Shown one piece after another: positions 50,770 to 61,700 of a stretch of DNA of 64,000 bases. How positions within the stretch are numbered: the first letter of the stretch is position 1; the number at the start of each line of letters is the position of its first letter. The notes under the pieces are model-generated. The model was not told the origin of the DNA. It did not search any database and saw only the letters and a program-made list of their open reading frames with translations. The stretch lies in contig NZ_CP115913.1 in the NCBI RefSeq assembly GCF_027938815.1, forward strand, positions 1,832,001 through 1,896,000, in the 5' to 3' direction. The stretch is from Oceanirhabdus sp. W0125-5. GTDB taxonomy: Bacteria > Bacillota > Clostridia > Clostridiales > Clostridiaceae. Position numbers and translations under genes: made by a program.

Positions 50770-51439
50770 ATGTAGTAAATGTCGCGACACAACCTGGATT
50801 ATTGTTGATGATAAAGCCAGAAGATGCCAGTGTTATAAGATAGACAAAACAAAGAAGCTTTGGGAAGCATCAGGAGTAAGTATAGAACAGCAGGATAAGA
50901 CATTTAAATCATATATACCTTATAGTTATGATACTAAAAGGGCAAGAGAATGTGGGATTGAGTATTTTAGAAACTATAATGAACGGAAGAATACAAGATA
51001 TAACTCAATAGCTTTTTTAGGACAAGTTGGCAGCGGAAAAACACATCTCAGTATTGCCCTTGCTGTAAACTTTCTTAACAGAGAAATTCCTGTTGTATAT
51101 ATGCCTTTCAGAGATACCATGATGAATATAAAGATGAATATTCTGGACCATGAGTATTATCAAAAGAGCTTAGAGAAATATCAGAAAGCAGAGATTCTTC
51201 TAATTGATGATCTCTATAAGGGTAAGATAACAGCCAGTGATCTTAACATTATGTTTGAGATAATAAATTATAGATACATCAACCAGATGCCTATTATAAT
51301 AAGTTCAGAGAAGGGAATAGATGATATATTAAAGATGGATGAAGCAATAGGCAGCAGAATTTATGAGATGTGTAAGGGCATGATTGTAGAGATAAAGGGG
51401 AAGGAGAATAATTATAGAATTAGAGGATGTAGAAACTGA
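50681..51439 (+). CDS. DnaC/DnaI-type helicase loader ATPase
   Basis: A 252-residue AAA+ protein that should load the host replicative helicase on the element's origin. An N-terminal zinc-binding pattern (YRCSKCRDT...RRCQCYK) is followed by Walker A LGQVGSGKTHLS near residue 115, Walker B ILLIDDLYKG near 172 and sensor I PIIISSEKG. AGGAGAGGGG precedes the ATG. It overlaps the DnaD-like gene, so the two are coupled. Confidence 0.9.
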   Translation: MGIIETVERIREQSLENQKRQQPVKMTSYRCSKCRDTTWIIVDDKARRCQCYKIDKTKKLWEASGVSIEQQDKTFKSYIPYSYDTKRARECGIEYFRNYNERKNTRYNSIAFLGQVGSGKTHLSIALAVNFLNREIPVVYMPFRDTMMNIKMNILDHEYYQKSLEKYQKAEILLIDDLYKGKITASDLNIMFEIINYRYINQMPIIISSEKGIDDILKMDEAIGSRIYEMCKGMIVEIKGKENNYRIRGCRN

Positions 51440-51450
51440 GAAGAGGAAGA

Positions 51451-51490
51451 GAAAAGCTATTAAATCGGTGTGGGATTTGATAGCTTTTTC
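51451..51490 (+). terminator. Terminator of the replication operon
   Basis: GAAAAGCTA pairs with TAGCTTTTT and AAATC with GATTT inside, followed by C and T-rich sequence. Confidence 0.75.
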
Positions 51491-52429
51491 TTGATTATTA
51501 AGTCTAAATTTTTTTATATGAAATTTTCAATAATGTATCGAATCTAATTTAAGAAACAGAACTGAAGATATTGAAAAGTAAAGGTTTATAATATACTTCT
51601 ATTAATCTTATCCCAAAATAAATAAAAAAATGAAAGTTTATAAAGGAAATTGTATATAATATATGAAAAAATTGAAACAAGTAACAATATTAAGTATAAT
51701 TAATTAGATATAACTTTGAATAATTTTAAATAGTTCTATTTACATATTTGTATGTGTTTTAATAGGTATAATAAATTTTGATATTGTGATTAAAATGTCT
51801 ATAATGGAAAGTTGAGATTAGTAATAAAGTAGTAAAGATTATGAGTATATTGTTTTTAAGTACGCTATAAAAACAACTTAATATATAAACTAATGGTTAA
51901 GAGTAAGAAAAGATTCTTAAATCAACCATATGTTAATGAAATACGAATTGGGTTCAAGAAAAAAAGTGGTTGGTGAAATTGATTATTAGTAATTATAAAT
52001 GTTCATATCCTTATAAAGTCAATTATTCATTGAGGTTAGTTATGAATGTTTATGAGAAGAAAGTAAGAAATATGGTTGTTGATGACATAGTACTTAAGTA
52101 TTTGGTAATTGGAAAAAACAGACAAGGTTATCGTTAGGATGAACTCATCTGTATATAAGACTACATTCTTTAACGTGTATTTTGATTTGATAGATTCCTA
52201 TTGTACCATCGAATATAGACCAAAAATCGTAGAGTTATTTGGTAGGTATGGAATAAATAAAGGCTAGAATTATAAAAATGTAATGCTGTATTAAAGGTTA
52301 ACTATAGTAATAACCTGATTATAGAAGGTTTCTCTTTCATAAAGAAAAATATCCGATAAATCTTATAGATAAAAACACAGACAAGACTATTTAATATAAA
52401 ATTTTGTGAATAAAGAAGGGATTTTAACA
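51491..52429. other. Gene-free AT-rich stretch before the FRG gene
   Basis: About 940 bases with no convincing gene. A 32-codon ORF from 52042 to 52137 is too short to call. The rest is AT-rich with stops in all frames. It may hold the element's origin or decayed genes, but no iterated sites are clear by eye. Confidence 0.5.
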
Positions 52430-53398
52430 ATGAAAATTGAGAATATAAAGTATAGTAGTTTTTTTGATTTTTTTGAAGATATCTTGCCAACAGGAAAACT
52501 GAGTGATAAATTGAATGGATTTGTTTTTAGAGGTGAGCCAACTAATAAATATAAACTATTGCCATCGGCTTTACGTTTGGAAAATAAAGATAGACTGTGG
52601 AGAGGGAATAAGCCGATAGATGATCAATCAGAATGGGAATCATGGCAAATTCATGCAGAGTATATACTGTTGAGAGATTTCTACAAAATAGCCAACAATA
52701 ATGGTTTGAAAGTGCCATATATAGAATCGATTAGAGATAATTTTGTGGATTGTTTTCCAACTGAAAAATTAATGCAAATGAGTAATTATAAATGGATATC
52801 AAAAGAAATTGAAGAATTAGCAGCATTAGCACAGCATTATGGAATATTAACTAGATTGTTAGATTGGACGTGGGATATTAATATAGCTTTCTATTTTGCA
52901 GCTATTGGGGCAATTAAACAGTGCGTGAAAAATGAGTTTATAAATAATGATACAATTGTAATTTGGGCATTAAATGCCCAGCATATACAGTTTTTACAGC
53001 CAACAGTGGATATGATTCCTCTGAAATTTGTTGTCCCATCGTATTATAGTAATCCAAATTTAAATGCTCAAAAAGGGGTGCTTTCATATTGGGAAATTGA
53101 AATGAATAGTAATATAGAAGAAATAAGGGGAATGTACTCTGGCAAAGGTCCGAAGCTTGTAGATAGAACACCTTTGGATGAGGTACTTGCTAAATATTGT
53201 TCTGATAATAAAGATGATAATATTACTTTGCTATATAAATTTGAATTCCCCAAAAGTGACTGTATTAAAGTATTTGAAAGTATTAGTAAATTTGGATATG
53301 AGGCTTCAAGAATATTTCCAGGTTATAGTGGAGTTACAAGACAAATTGAAGAACAAGTTTTGTTAAATGAATTACAAAAAAGTAGAAAGATTGTTTAA
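52430..53398 (+). CDS. FRG domain-containing protein
   Basis: A 322-residue protein with the FRG domain: GFVFRGEPTNKYKLLPSALR near residue 32 and LAQHYGILTRLLDWTWDINIAFYFA near residue 135, the two conserved blocks with Phe-Arg-Gly and Leu-Leu-Asp-Trp-Thr. FRG proteins are often found beside phage-defence genes; their activity is not settled. ATG at 52430 follows GAAGGGA; the GTG at 52406 lacks a site. It is the first cargo gene, with over 500 free bases on each side, so it is probably expressed alone. Confidence 0.85.
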   Translation: MKIENIKYSSFFDFFEDILPTGKLSDKLNGFVFRGEPTNKYKLLPSALRLENKDRLWRGNKPIDDQSEWESWQIHAEYILLRDFYKIANNNGLKVPYIESIRDNFVDCFPTEKLMQMSNYKWISKEIEELAALAQHYGILTRLLDWTWDINIAFYFAAIGAIKQCVKNEFINNDTIVIWALNAQHIQFLQPTVDMIPLKFVVPSYYSNPNLNAQKGVLSYWEIEMNSNIEEIRGMYSGKGPKLVDRTPLDEVLAKYCSDNKDDNITLLYKFEFPKSDCIKVFESISKFGYEASRIFPGYSGVTRQIEEQVLLNELQKSRKIV

Positions 53399-53951
53399 AT
53401 GAACTTTTTAATAAAATTCATATATAAATTTATGTTTATAACTTAACATTATCCATATACCCATTAGGCTAATAATCTGAAGTTGGTTATAGGGAATAAT
53501 ATGTATTAGGAGAAGTTCAAATGTGAGTTTATTAGTTAAAAATGTGAAACATATAAATAAATTAAATAATTCTAGAGGATTAAATATTCTAATATTTTAC
53601 ATGATATGAGCTGCATATTGCAAATTAGTAAAAAGGACGTTTTTGTAGCTTTCTTCTTGCTAAATGCTGTTTATTATAGTTATCTTAATCAACATCAATT
53701 TGATCGTGACAATAAGGTTCTTTAGTGGAATTATTGAGGGAGTAATGAAAAGTATTTGATATTTGTAAATGTATTTATGATAGCCATTTCTAGATTTAAA
53801 TAAACATTTAGGCATAAACTTATGCTGTTAGTACCTTTCATTACTTTGGGATATCTATTATTTATATAGAGTATCGTAGATAGTATAATTTAGAAGTGAT
53901 GAAAATTTGATAAAGTTTTGAGAGTTATTTTTAAATAGTAAAGGGAGTTTG
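53399..53951. other. Gene-free stretch between cargo genes
   Basis: About 550 AT-rich bases without a gene, recognisable repeat or strong terminator. It contains the promoter region of the following nuclease-like gene but no near-consensus boxes. Confidence 0.5.
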
Positions 53952-56306
53952 ATGAAAATGGATAATATAAAAAAACATGAAGAATTTATGAAGTTAATAG
54001 ACGAAACGTCAAGAGTATTAGATGAAAAGCTTATAAATGGTGAGATTACCCAGTATGAATATGATGAATTAAAATCATTAGACATTGAATACGATGAAGA
54101 AAAAGACCCAATTGAGCTATTTAAAGAGCTTTATACAGAAAGAAAACCAATAAAATGTAGTAAATTGTTACTTGCTATTTATGACAAACATAAGAATAGC
54201 TTTAGAAAAGCTGTCTTATTAAGTGAGTGTTTCCCAGATCCTTTGGGTTTCATGTATAATCAAGAAATCCATGGATTCACTATATTAATTATTGAAAGGG
54301 CTTTTAAGTTATCAATTTCAAAAGAGTATCCAGAGGAATTTATAAGCGAATTGCGACAGTTATATTTAGCTTTCATGTTTTTTAATCATAATAATTTAAG
54401 AAATACTGAAAAACTTGATAAGTGTGAATTTATGGATTTCTCATTGTCAGAGCAGATAAGGATGATAGGTATTTTTCTTCAAGACCAAAATAGACTTGTA
54501 CAACAGTTGAAGGAAAATGAGATAAAAAGACAGGAGTTTTTTACTGGAATGGAATCTGCTATTTCAAACAGAATCCCTGATAGGAATCCAAATATGTTAG
54601 TTTCATTTGAAGATAATCTTGAGGGGCTACTAGAGGCTTTTGATATTATAATACGATATCTGTATTTTAAGAAGAGTAAAGATTACAAAAAGAAAACAAT
54701 ACCAGAACATGGAGACATAACTCATATTAAAATTCCTTCATTAGAGTTAATAATACATTTATCAATTCAAAGAAATCTTCTAATAAAAACATGGGAAAAG
54801 TTTAAGTATTCACAATGGAATGTAGGTCTGCAGAATAATGATGGGGAAGAAACTTATATATTTATGCCAAAGTTAGAGGAGGAATATAGAGAACATATTA
54901 TTGGAGCCAATAGAAGGCAATACTTTTTAATGAGTAATCTATTTAAGAATAAATATATTGAAAGTGAATTAAAAAACAGAGAGATAATTTCTAAAATTTC
55001 TGGTGAAATCAATAAGGATGAAATTAAAACATTGTTTTCAATCAATAAGGAAGATTATTTTTGTGCAATAAAAACCTATCAATCAATGATAAATGCATAC
55101 AAATTAAATATGCATCCATACTACTTAGAGCTAAATCTAGATGGAGTGATGATTGAAGATACCTTTAGAGTATTTGAGTTATTGCATGTTTTAGCGGAAT
55201 GTTACAAACAAGCAATTTACAAGGATTTTGATCAAGAAGATAACTCTTGGTATAAATACTTATGTCCAATTATTCCTATTGAATATTTCACTGAAAGTTT
55301 AACCAATTATTACGGTTTCACTAAAGAATATTCTTTAAAACTAATTAATTGTTTTACTTTCAAGAAAGGAATCCAAGGGGAAAGTGATGTCTTTTCTAGA
55401 CCGTTAATATTAGTAAATTCAGCTAATATAATTTTCTGCCCCATCCTAATGCAACAGATGAATTTAGAAAGAATAATTGAAATGCTGCTTAGTAATTTCA
55501 AAGTAAATATCGCCCGAATTGGAACTGATTTTGAGAATCGTATCAAATTAATTTTATCTTATGTTAATGGAATAAAAGTCAACACAAGCAAAATTGAGTT
55601 TTTTGCATCAGATGGAAGGGATATTGAATTCGATTTTATTGGAACATTTGATGATCATTTATTACTGTGGGAATTTAAAGCAATGACAGTACCCTATAGT
55701 GCAAAAAAACATTTAGAGTGTAAGAAAACTATTATGGAAGGTGTAGACCAGATTGAAAGAAGAAGTAGAATAATAAAAACCGATTGGAAAAAGATAAAAG
55801 AATTGGCGAACATCGAATTGCCCGAGGAACCTTTTAGTGATGACAAAATAATTAAGTTAGTTGGTACTAATATTTTTGATTTCACAACATTGGTTTACGG
55901 AGATGATATTAGAATAGTAGATGAGTCTACTCTATTAAAATTTTTTGTTAATCCAGAAGTGAAAGTGATGAGTATTAATGATAAAAAGGTATTAAATTCA
56001 AAAAAATTGTGGAAAAGTTCAGTACCAACCACAAATGAGTTTAAACAATATTTAGAAAATCCAATAACAACATCACCATATAACGAGTGTATAGAAGCTT
56101 TTCCTAAAGCTTTTGATGTTTTTGAAGATGATTATCCTTTTGCTATAATCGATCAGATATTGACTAAGGATCCTTATGGTCAAGAAATTGAAAGTGTTAT
56201 TAAATTTAAAAAAGAAACTTTGAATAATAAAAAGCATAAAAGAAAAAAGTCTTCAAATAAAAAAACAAAAAGTCCAAAGAAAAAACGAAAGAAAAAAAAG
56301 AAATAG
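53952..56306 (+). CDS. Large protein with PD-(D/E)XK nuclease-like motif and lysine-rich tail
   Basis: A 784-residue protein I cannot assign to a named family. Residues 1-500 look helical and have no clear motif. A nuclease-like block follows: IGTDFENRI with Glu528, DIEFDFIGTFDD with Asp561, and LWEFKAM with Glu574 and Lys576. This E-D-ExK series with beta-strand-like surroundings fits the PD-(D/E)XK fold. The last 30 residues are almost all Lys, Arg and Ser, a likely nucleic-acid-binding tail. ATG at 53952 lies after AAGGGAG; the TTG at 53949 overlaps the spacer. A terminator follows directly. Confidence 0.75.
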   Translation: MKMDNIKKHEEFMKLIDETSRVLDEKLINGEITQYEYDELKSLDIEYDEEKDPIELFKELYTERKPIKCSKLLLAIYDKHKNSFRKAVLLSECFPDPLGFMYNQEIHGFTILIIERAFKLSISKEYPEEFISELRQLYLAFMFFNHNNLRNTEKLDKCEFMDFSLSEQIRMIGIFLQDQNRLVQQLKENEIKRQEFFTGMESAISNRIPDRNPNMLVSFEDNLEGLLEAFDIIIRYLYFKKSKDYKKKTIPEHGDITHIKIPSLELIIHLSIQRNLLIKTWEKFKYSQWNVGLQNNDGEETYIFMPKLEEEYREHIIGANRRQYFLMSNLFKNKYIESELKNREIISKISGEINKDEIKTLFSINKEDYFCAIKTYQSMINAYKLNMHPYYLELNLDGVMIEDTFRVFELLHVLAECYKQAIYKDFDQEDNSWYKYLCPIIPIEYFTESLTNYYGFTKEYSLKLINCFTFKKGIQGESDVFSRPLILVNSANIIFCPILMQQMNLERIIEMLLSNFKVNIARIGTDFENRIKLILSYVNGIKVNTSKIEFFASDGRDIEFDFIGTFDDHLLLWEFKAMTVPYSAKKHLECKKTIMEGVDQIERRSRIIKTDWKKIKELANIELPEEPFSDDKIIKLVGTNIFDFTTLVYGDDIRIVDESTLLKFFVNPEVKVMSINDKKVLNSKKLWKSSVPTTNEFKQYLENPITTSPYNECIEAFPKAFDVFEDDYPFAIIDQILTKDPYGQEIESVIKFKKETLNNKKHKRKKSSNKKTKSPKKKRKKKKK

Positions 56307-56318
56307 TTTTTGTACCTT

Positions 56319-56341
56319 GCCTCATCAAGTGAGGCTTTTTC
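56319..56341 (+). terminator. Terminator after the nuclease-like gene
   Basis: GCCTCA and TGAGGC pair around TCAAG, followed by TTTTT. Confidence 0.88.
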
Positions 56342-56379
56342 ATGCAAAAATTAAAGGGGAACAAAAATAAAAACTATTA

Positions 56380-56520
56380 AGAAATTGTAGCATCGTAATG
56401 GTGGTTTGTATCACACTACCCCTCATTAGAAGGCGAGGAGAGTAAGAAAACTATCCTCGAAAGGTATCTGGTGTGCGTAGAATGTTGCATGTAATCAGCT
56501 TCTAATTATCCATATAACTG
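56380..56520 (+). other. GC-richer structured non-coding segment
   Basis: CGAGGAGAGT (56433) pairs with ACTATCCTCG around AAGAAA with one mismatch. It is flanked by TGGTGGTTTGTATCACACTACC and GGTATCTGGTGTGCGTAG, which can form further stems. Clearly GC-richer than its neighbours and without a reading frame. It could be a non-coding RNA or the remnant of an intron; identity unknown. Confidence 0.45.
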
Positions 56521-56587
56521 GACAGGTTATGTCTAAAACGGGAAGTTTAATTTACAAATTGATACTAGCGAAAGGAGTTGCTTTTAG

Positions 56588-57259
56588 TTGAAATCTTTAA
56601 TTATGGAGAATAGGTGTAAAGAACGGTGGTACCCAACGGCAATAGATAGATATAGAACATATATCAAGCTAGATATGACAATTGACGGAAGTGAACAACT
56701 TAGAAATAACATAGCATACAACTTACAATACTTAGAATATATTCAAAAACAGCAAAATGAATTGAACTTATCATCAGTTATATATGTAATGTTGTGTAAA
56801 TCATATATTATCTCAGGCATGGGAATAATAGAGGGATTATTCAGCAATCTTTTGAAATCTAAAGGTCTATGGAATTCGACTGTTTGGGAGAGTAAGAGGA
56901 GAATAAAATCAAACGAAAGTGTAATTGATGGAAAAAAAATTAAGATTGAAACTGAAATATTTGAGAAAGTTGATGCTTATGAAATGAGAATGGATTTGGA
57001 TTCTATGATTAAAAAGATTGAATCTAAGAAACTATTATCAATAGAACATAAAAATTTTCCAATTATAAAGAAATTACGAGGTTTACGTAATAGAGTACAT
57101 TTACAACAGGCCAATAATAGATTTGATACAGATTATCATAACTTTAGTTATGAAGAAAAAAATGAAATGGGAGAAATTTTATACACTATTTTAACGGATG
57201 AGATTTTTTGTACAATGCCACAATATCCAGAAATATTTGAGTTTTTAAAAAATAAATAA
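56588..57259 (+). CDS. HEPN-like protein of unknown function
   Basis: A 223-residue, mostly helical protein. Near its end KKLRGLRNRVHLQQ resembles the HEPN ribonuclease motif, with Arg167, Asn168 and His171; but the usual R-x4-6-H spacing is R-x3-H here (or R164-x6-H171), so activity is uncertain. Start TTG 56588, about ten bases after AAAGGAG; an ATG at 56603 is possible. It lies between the nuclease-like gene and the NACHT gene. Family identity is tentative. Confidence 0.6.
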   Translation: MKSLIMENRCKERWYPTAIDRYRTYIKLDMTIDGSEQLRNNIAYNLQYLEYIQKQQNELNLSSVIYVMLCKSYIISGMGIIEGLFSNLLKSKGLWNSTVWESKRRIKSNESVIDGKKIKIETEIFEKVDAYEMRMDLDSMIKKIESKKLLSIEHKNFPIIKKLRGLRNRVHLQQANNRFDTDYHNFSYEEKNEMGEILYTILTDEIFCTMPQYPEIFEFLKNK

Positions 57260-57392
57260 TATCTCTTAATAGACATTATTTTGAAATATTATATGAATGT
57301 TAAGAAAAAGTATTAGCTTAAGAATATCATAAATAGAAGTTGATGATAGTATCCAAATTTATTACAAAGTACTATGCTGCTATTATACATTT

Positions 57393-57426
57393 TATATCTC
57401 CCATTATCTATATAATGGGAGATATA
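57393..57426. terminator. Perfect 15-base hairpin after the HEPN-like gene
   Basis: TATATCTCCCATTAT and ATAATGGGAGATATA pair perfectly around CTAT. AAATTGAG follows on the plus strand and the minus-strand side has AAAATG before it, so it lacks a strict T-run on the plus side. Confidence 0.6.
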
Positions 57427-57459
57427 AATTGAGAAAAAATAATAATTATTGAAATGAAA

Positions 57460-58310
57460 CTTTGGACAATCTCCAAAAGTGCTCAAAACTCAAGCTACAA
57501 AGTATTTCCAACGTATCTTTCAAAAAACCCCATGTCCTCACAACAAGTACAAACCACTGAAGTGTACCTGTTCTGACTCCTTATATTTTCGAAAGATAAG
57601 TGATTTACGCAACAATAAAGCTCTAAAGCTTTGTGAAGTACCGCACCTTTGGAACTTGTCCAAAGCAGTTGATTATATTCACCCCCGGCCCCTCAAAGGG
57701 GAGGGCGAAAAGGAGAGAGTGAACCTCAAGCATGAAGTTCACTCTCTCCTTTTCGCATATATTTTCTTACCAATAGGAAGTTATATTATATACTGAACAG
57801 TAAAGAAGTAAGTGTATTTAAGACAAAATGATATTTAGGAAATGTTTAAATCATAAACACATATGAATTAAATTAAATAATATAAGTTTTTATGTTGGTT
57901 GTATGTAATGCCATTGTTGTTATCCATATACTTAAACCATATATAAAGGGAAATCAATACCGCACCCGGAGGACATGCGGATTCATCAAGAATTTCTACA
58001 ATTTAAGAGTTTTCCACTTCTCTCCAACCTCTGAAATTGAAGAAATACTAGGATTCATCCAAGCATTTCCACCAGGTACCCGCTGGACTAGCCAAGGATA
58101 TAAAAGTTTATTACAATATATATTTTGATTTATGAAATAGGAATGAGAACGAAAAAGAGAACAGGGCTGTTCCATTGATTTCTTCGGGTATTTCTCTGGG
58201 GTCTTTATAGCGTATGGCTCCGTGGGTCATTCTTATTAGGAAAATAAAATGAAGTCCAATTACTTGAAGCACTCTAGGGGTTCTTAATTTTTTACTATAC
58301 ATTATATATA
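57460..58310. other. GC-richer non-coding patch, probably mobile remnants
   Basis: About 850 bases between the HEPN-like and NACHT genes with composition unlike the surroundings. Frames at 57479-57796 (+), 57892-58128 (+) and 58111-58302 (-) lack ribosome sites and family motifs. It contains CTTTGGACAA...TTGTCCAAAG ends (57460-57666), CCCCTCAAAGGGG, and a perfect 20-base hairpin at 57705-57756. No intact gene is called. Confidence 0.5.
57705..57756. repeat. Perfect 20-base inverted repeat
   Basis: GCGAAAAGGAGAGAGTGAAC and its exact reverse complement, separated by 12 bases. No T-run follows, so it is not a normal terminator. Confidence 0.9.
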
Positions 58311-58788
58311 CAGAAAAAACAAGTGCACATCTTGCTTGTCTAAAATATGATATTCAACTACATTTATTATTTAAAGTTTTATTTTGATTAGTGTCTTATT
58401 AATTAAATTGAAATTAGAATTAGATGCGTGAAAATTTAGGCCATTAGTAATAAATGTTTATGTTATTAGAAATCGCAATTAAAATATTTAGTATATAAAA
58501 AACTAATTAAATCATGCAAAAACTATTAATGGGTAGTGATTCTATTTTATTTATGATATATTAAAATATGTTATTACCAACAATATATTACATAAAAGTT
58601 TCCGCTATAATCAATACTGAAACTTGAGTATTATAGTTTTAGTACATAAACTTACTTGAATAAGATAGTAAGTTTATATTTAACATATGAAATTGCATTA
58701 CATATTTTTAAGGTGCAGTAATAATTGAAATAATTTTCGCTTAATTAATAGATTCATGTACAAATAGTAAAGTATTAGGAGGGATTAC
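58311..58788. other. AT-rich upstream region of the NACHT gene
   Basis: About 480 bases with no gene. No repeat array is seen and no close promoter match was found by eye. Confidence 0.45.
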
Positions 58789-61700
58789 ATGATCTTAGCT
58801 GAAATGCTAGTTAAATATATAGGGGTTCCAATTTCAAAAGCATTACTAAATATTTGGTTAAAAGATAATCCAATATTAAATAGTACTAGTAATAATATAA
58901 TGGATATATTAAAAACTAAAACAGATGATTTTATATCTGCTAGAAAAGTCTCACGCGAGTTTGAAAATATTGCGGATAAAGTTGGTGCTAGCTTAATACC
59001 TGTATTTGAGGTTTATAGGTTAGAGCAAATATCTATGGAGGCAGTTGCAATAGCAGTATCAAATACAATATTTGATGCGCATATATCTGCTAAACTATTA
59101 GCAGAATTATCATATAATCATAAAAGACTTAATGATTATATTTTAAGTGTAAAGAAAAAAAGAGATAGGGATTTTTCTGAACCTGAAAGAGAATTGTACA
59201 AACGATCAATTGACTTATCAGCACAATATATAATTGATCTTGCTCCACAACTACCAGATTACACTGCTAATAATTTTAATGAAATATTAAAGAGATTTGA
59301 CAATTTAATGGAACTTGTTCGACAAGTTGCAGATGATCTTGAATCAATTACAACTAAAACCTATAGTGAAAATAATAATAGTAAATTTGCGGATTTTGAA
59401 AGAGATTATCGAACTGCTATAATAAGAAAGTTTGATAGACTAAATTTGTTTGGTGTTGATTTGTCTAAAATACATAAGAGATACCAACTTTCAGTAGCAT
59501 ATGTTTCATTAGATGTTACTACAGAAGAAGAGTATTTTGAAACTGATAAGCATAGAATGAGTGTAGAAAATGCGTTGTGTGATGAACAATTTATTGCAAT
59601 AATTGGAGAAGCAGGTACAGGGAAAACAACATTATTAAAATGGTTAGCTGTTAATTCAGCAAGAGAATGTTTACAATCTTATATATCAGATTGGAAAGAA
59701 ACTATTCCGTTTATTATAGAACTTAGGCGATATACAGATAAGCTTCCAACACCTGAAGATTTTATAAAACAAGTAACTCCTGAGATTTCACAAAAAATAC
59801 CTGATGATTGGATTTCTAAAGTATTAGAAAGTGGAAAAGCATTATTACTAGTTGATGGCTTAGATGAAGTACCATTATCAAAGCGAGAAAAGGTGGTAGA
59901 GTGGTTAGAGGATTATATTTATACTTATAATTTGCGTGTTGTTTTTACTTCTCGACCAGCTGCAAAAGAATGGCAGGAAGTGGTTAATAGATTAGATTTT
60001 AAAAAATTAAATCTTACTCCAATGTCTTTCGAGAATATACAAATGTTTATACAACATTGGCATACTGCAGTTTTAGGTGAACAAGAAAAGGAACAAAAAT
60101 ATAAAATTCAATTATTAGTACAGAAACTTTTATATAAAATTCAAAATAGCAAACCATTAATGAGATTATCAACTAATCCATTATTATGTGCGATGATATG
60201 TTCGTTACATTATGAAAGAAATATGCAATTACCTTCTGATAGAAGCGAATTGTATGAGGCATGTTGTTCTATGCTACTTGAGCGTAGAGATGCTGAACGT
60301 GAAATAGCTGTAGATTCAATTTTTAATCTTACATATAAACAAAAAAGAATTTTACTTGATGACATAGCTTATTGGATGCTAAGAAATGGAAAGTCAAGTG
60401 TATCAAAAGATGAAGCAATTGAAAGAATGAATTCAAAAATAAAAAATATGTCTGAGAATATATGTGAATATGGAGCTGAAAAAATACTAAATAATTTTAT
60501 TGAAAGAAGTGGCATAATACGTGAACCAACTTGTGGTGTTATTGATTTTATCCATCGTACTTTCCAAGAATATATGGCTGCTAGTGCAGCAAGTTCTGAA
60601 GGGGATTGGGGATTGTTGGCTAGGAATTCACAAGATGATCAATGGCATGAAACAATAATATTAGCAGCAGGTTTTGCAAATCTTAAATATGCCGATCAAC
60701 TACTAACATGTTTGCTTGAAGCAGGAAGAAAAGAAAGTAATATGAATCATGATTTACTTGCAATGTGCTGTCTAGAAACAATAGCTGAATCATCTTATGA
60801 AATAAGAGAAGAAGTTAAAAAGCGAATAAATTATTCAATTCCACCCAAGATTTTAGCTCAGTGTAAATCATTAGCTGCAACAGGTGATCTAGCGGTACCA
60901 TTTCTTGCGTATAAAAAGGATTATAATGAAGAAGAGGTATTAAGTTGTATTAAAACTTTAGGAATGATTACTTCTACAGCAGCTTTGGCACAGTTATCTT
61001 CGTATTTTTCAATAAATATGAAGCCAAAAGTATTTGATGCAATTAAGTATATTCTTGCAATTGTAACGCCAAAAGAAGTTTTTTTAAGTAAGTTGTATAA
61101 ATCATTGTTAGAATATATTGAGAATAATATAGAAAATAAAAAATTGGAGTTAGATGGAGTTATTATCCAAGCCATATCTCATTCATCTTCCGAAGAATTA
61201 AATAATCTGTTTTCTTCAGAAATTAATAGTTTAACTATAACTGAATGTAAAGAACAATCTTTGAACATATTATCTTATTTTAGTGATTTAAGAATGTTAG
61301 ATATAGAGGGGAATATATATAGTTTAGAAGAATTAACAAAATTTGATTCTTTACAATTACTTAGATTAAAAAATAACGGAAAACAATGGGCAGAATTAGA
61401 TCATTTTAATTATTTAAAGGCTCTTAAGTCATTAATAATTATATCTGAAAATAATGATAGTTTACCGAATTTCAGAATGTTAGAATCTTTAAATAAATTA
61501 CGAAAACTAGTTTTAATTTCTATTAATGGTCCAATGATAGACGCGTCGATATTTGAAGAAATCTCTTTTTTAAATAAAATTGAACATTTGCATATTGGAA
61601 GTACAGACTTGCTTGATTTTAATTTTGCTCCGCTATCAGAGTTAAGAAATCTTAAGGTATTAGAGCTTTCAATTCGAGCAGAGTACATTTCATCCAATAT

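Noticed and set aside
57479-57796. 105-codon ORF between HEPN-like and NACHT genes
   Set aside because: It has no ribosome site, runs through a perfect 20-base hairpin and shows no family motif.
58111-58302. 63-codon minus-strand ORF
   Set aside because: No ribosome site; low-complexity Phe/Ser end; it lies in the degenerate GC-richer patch.
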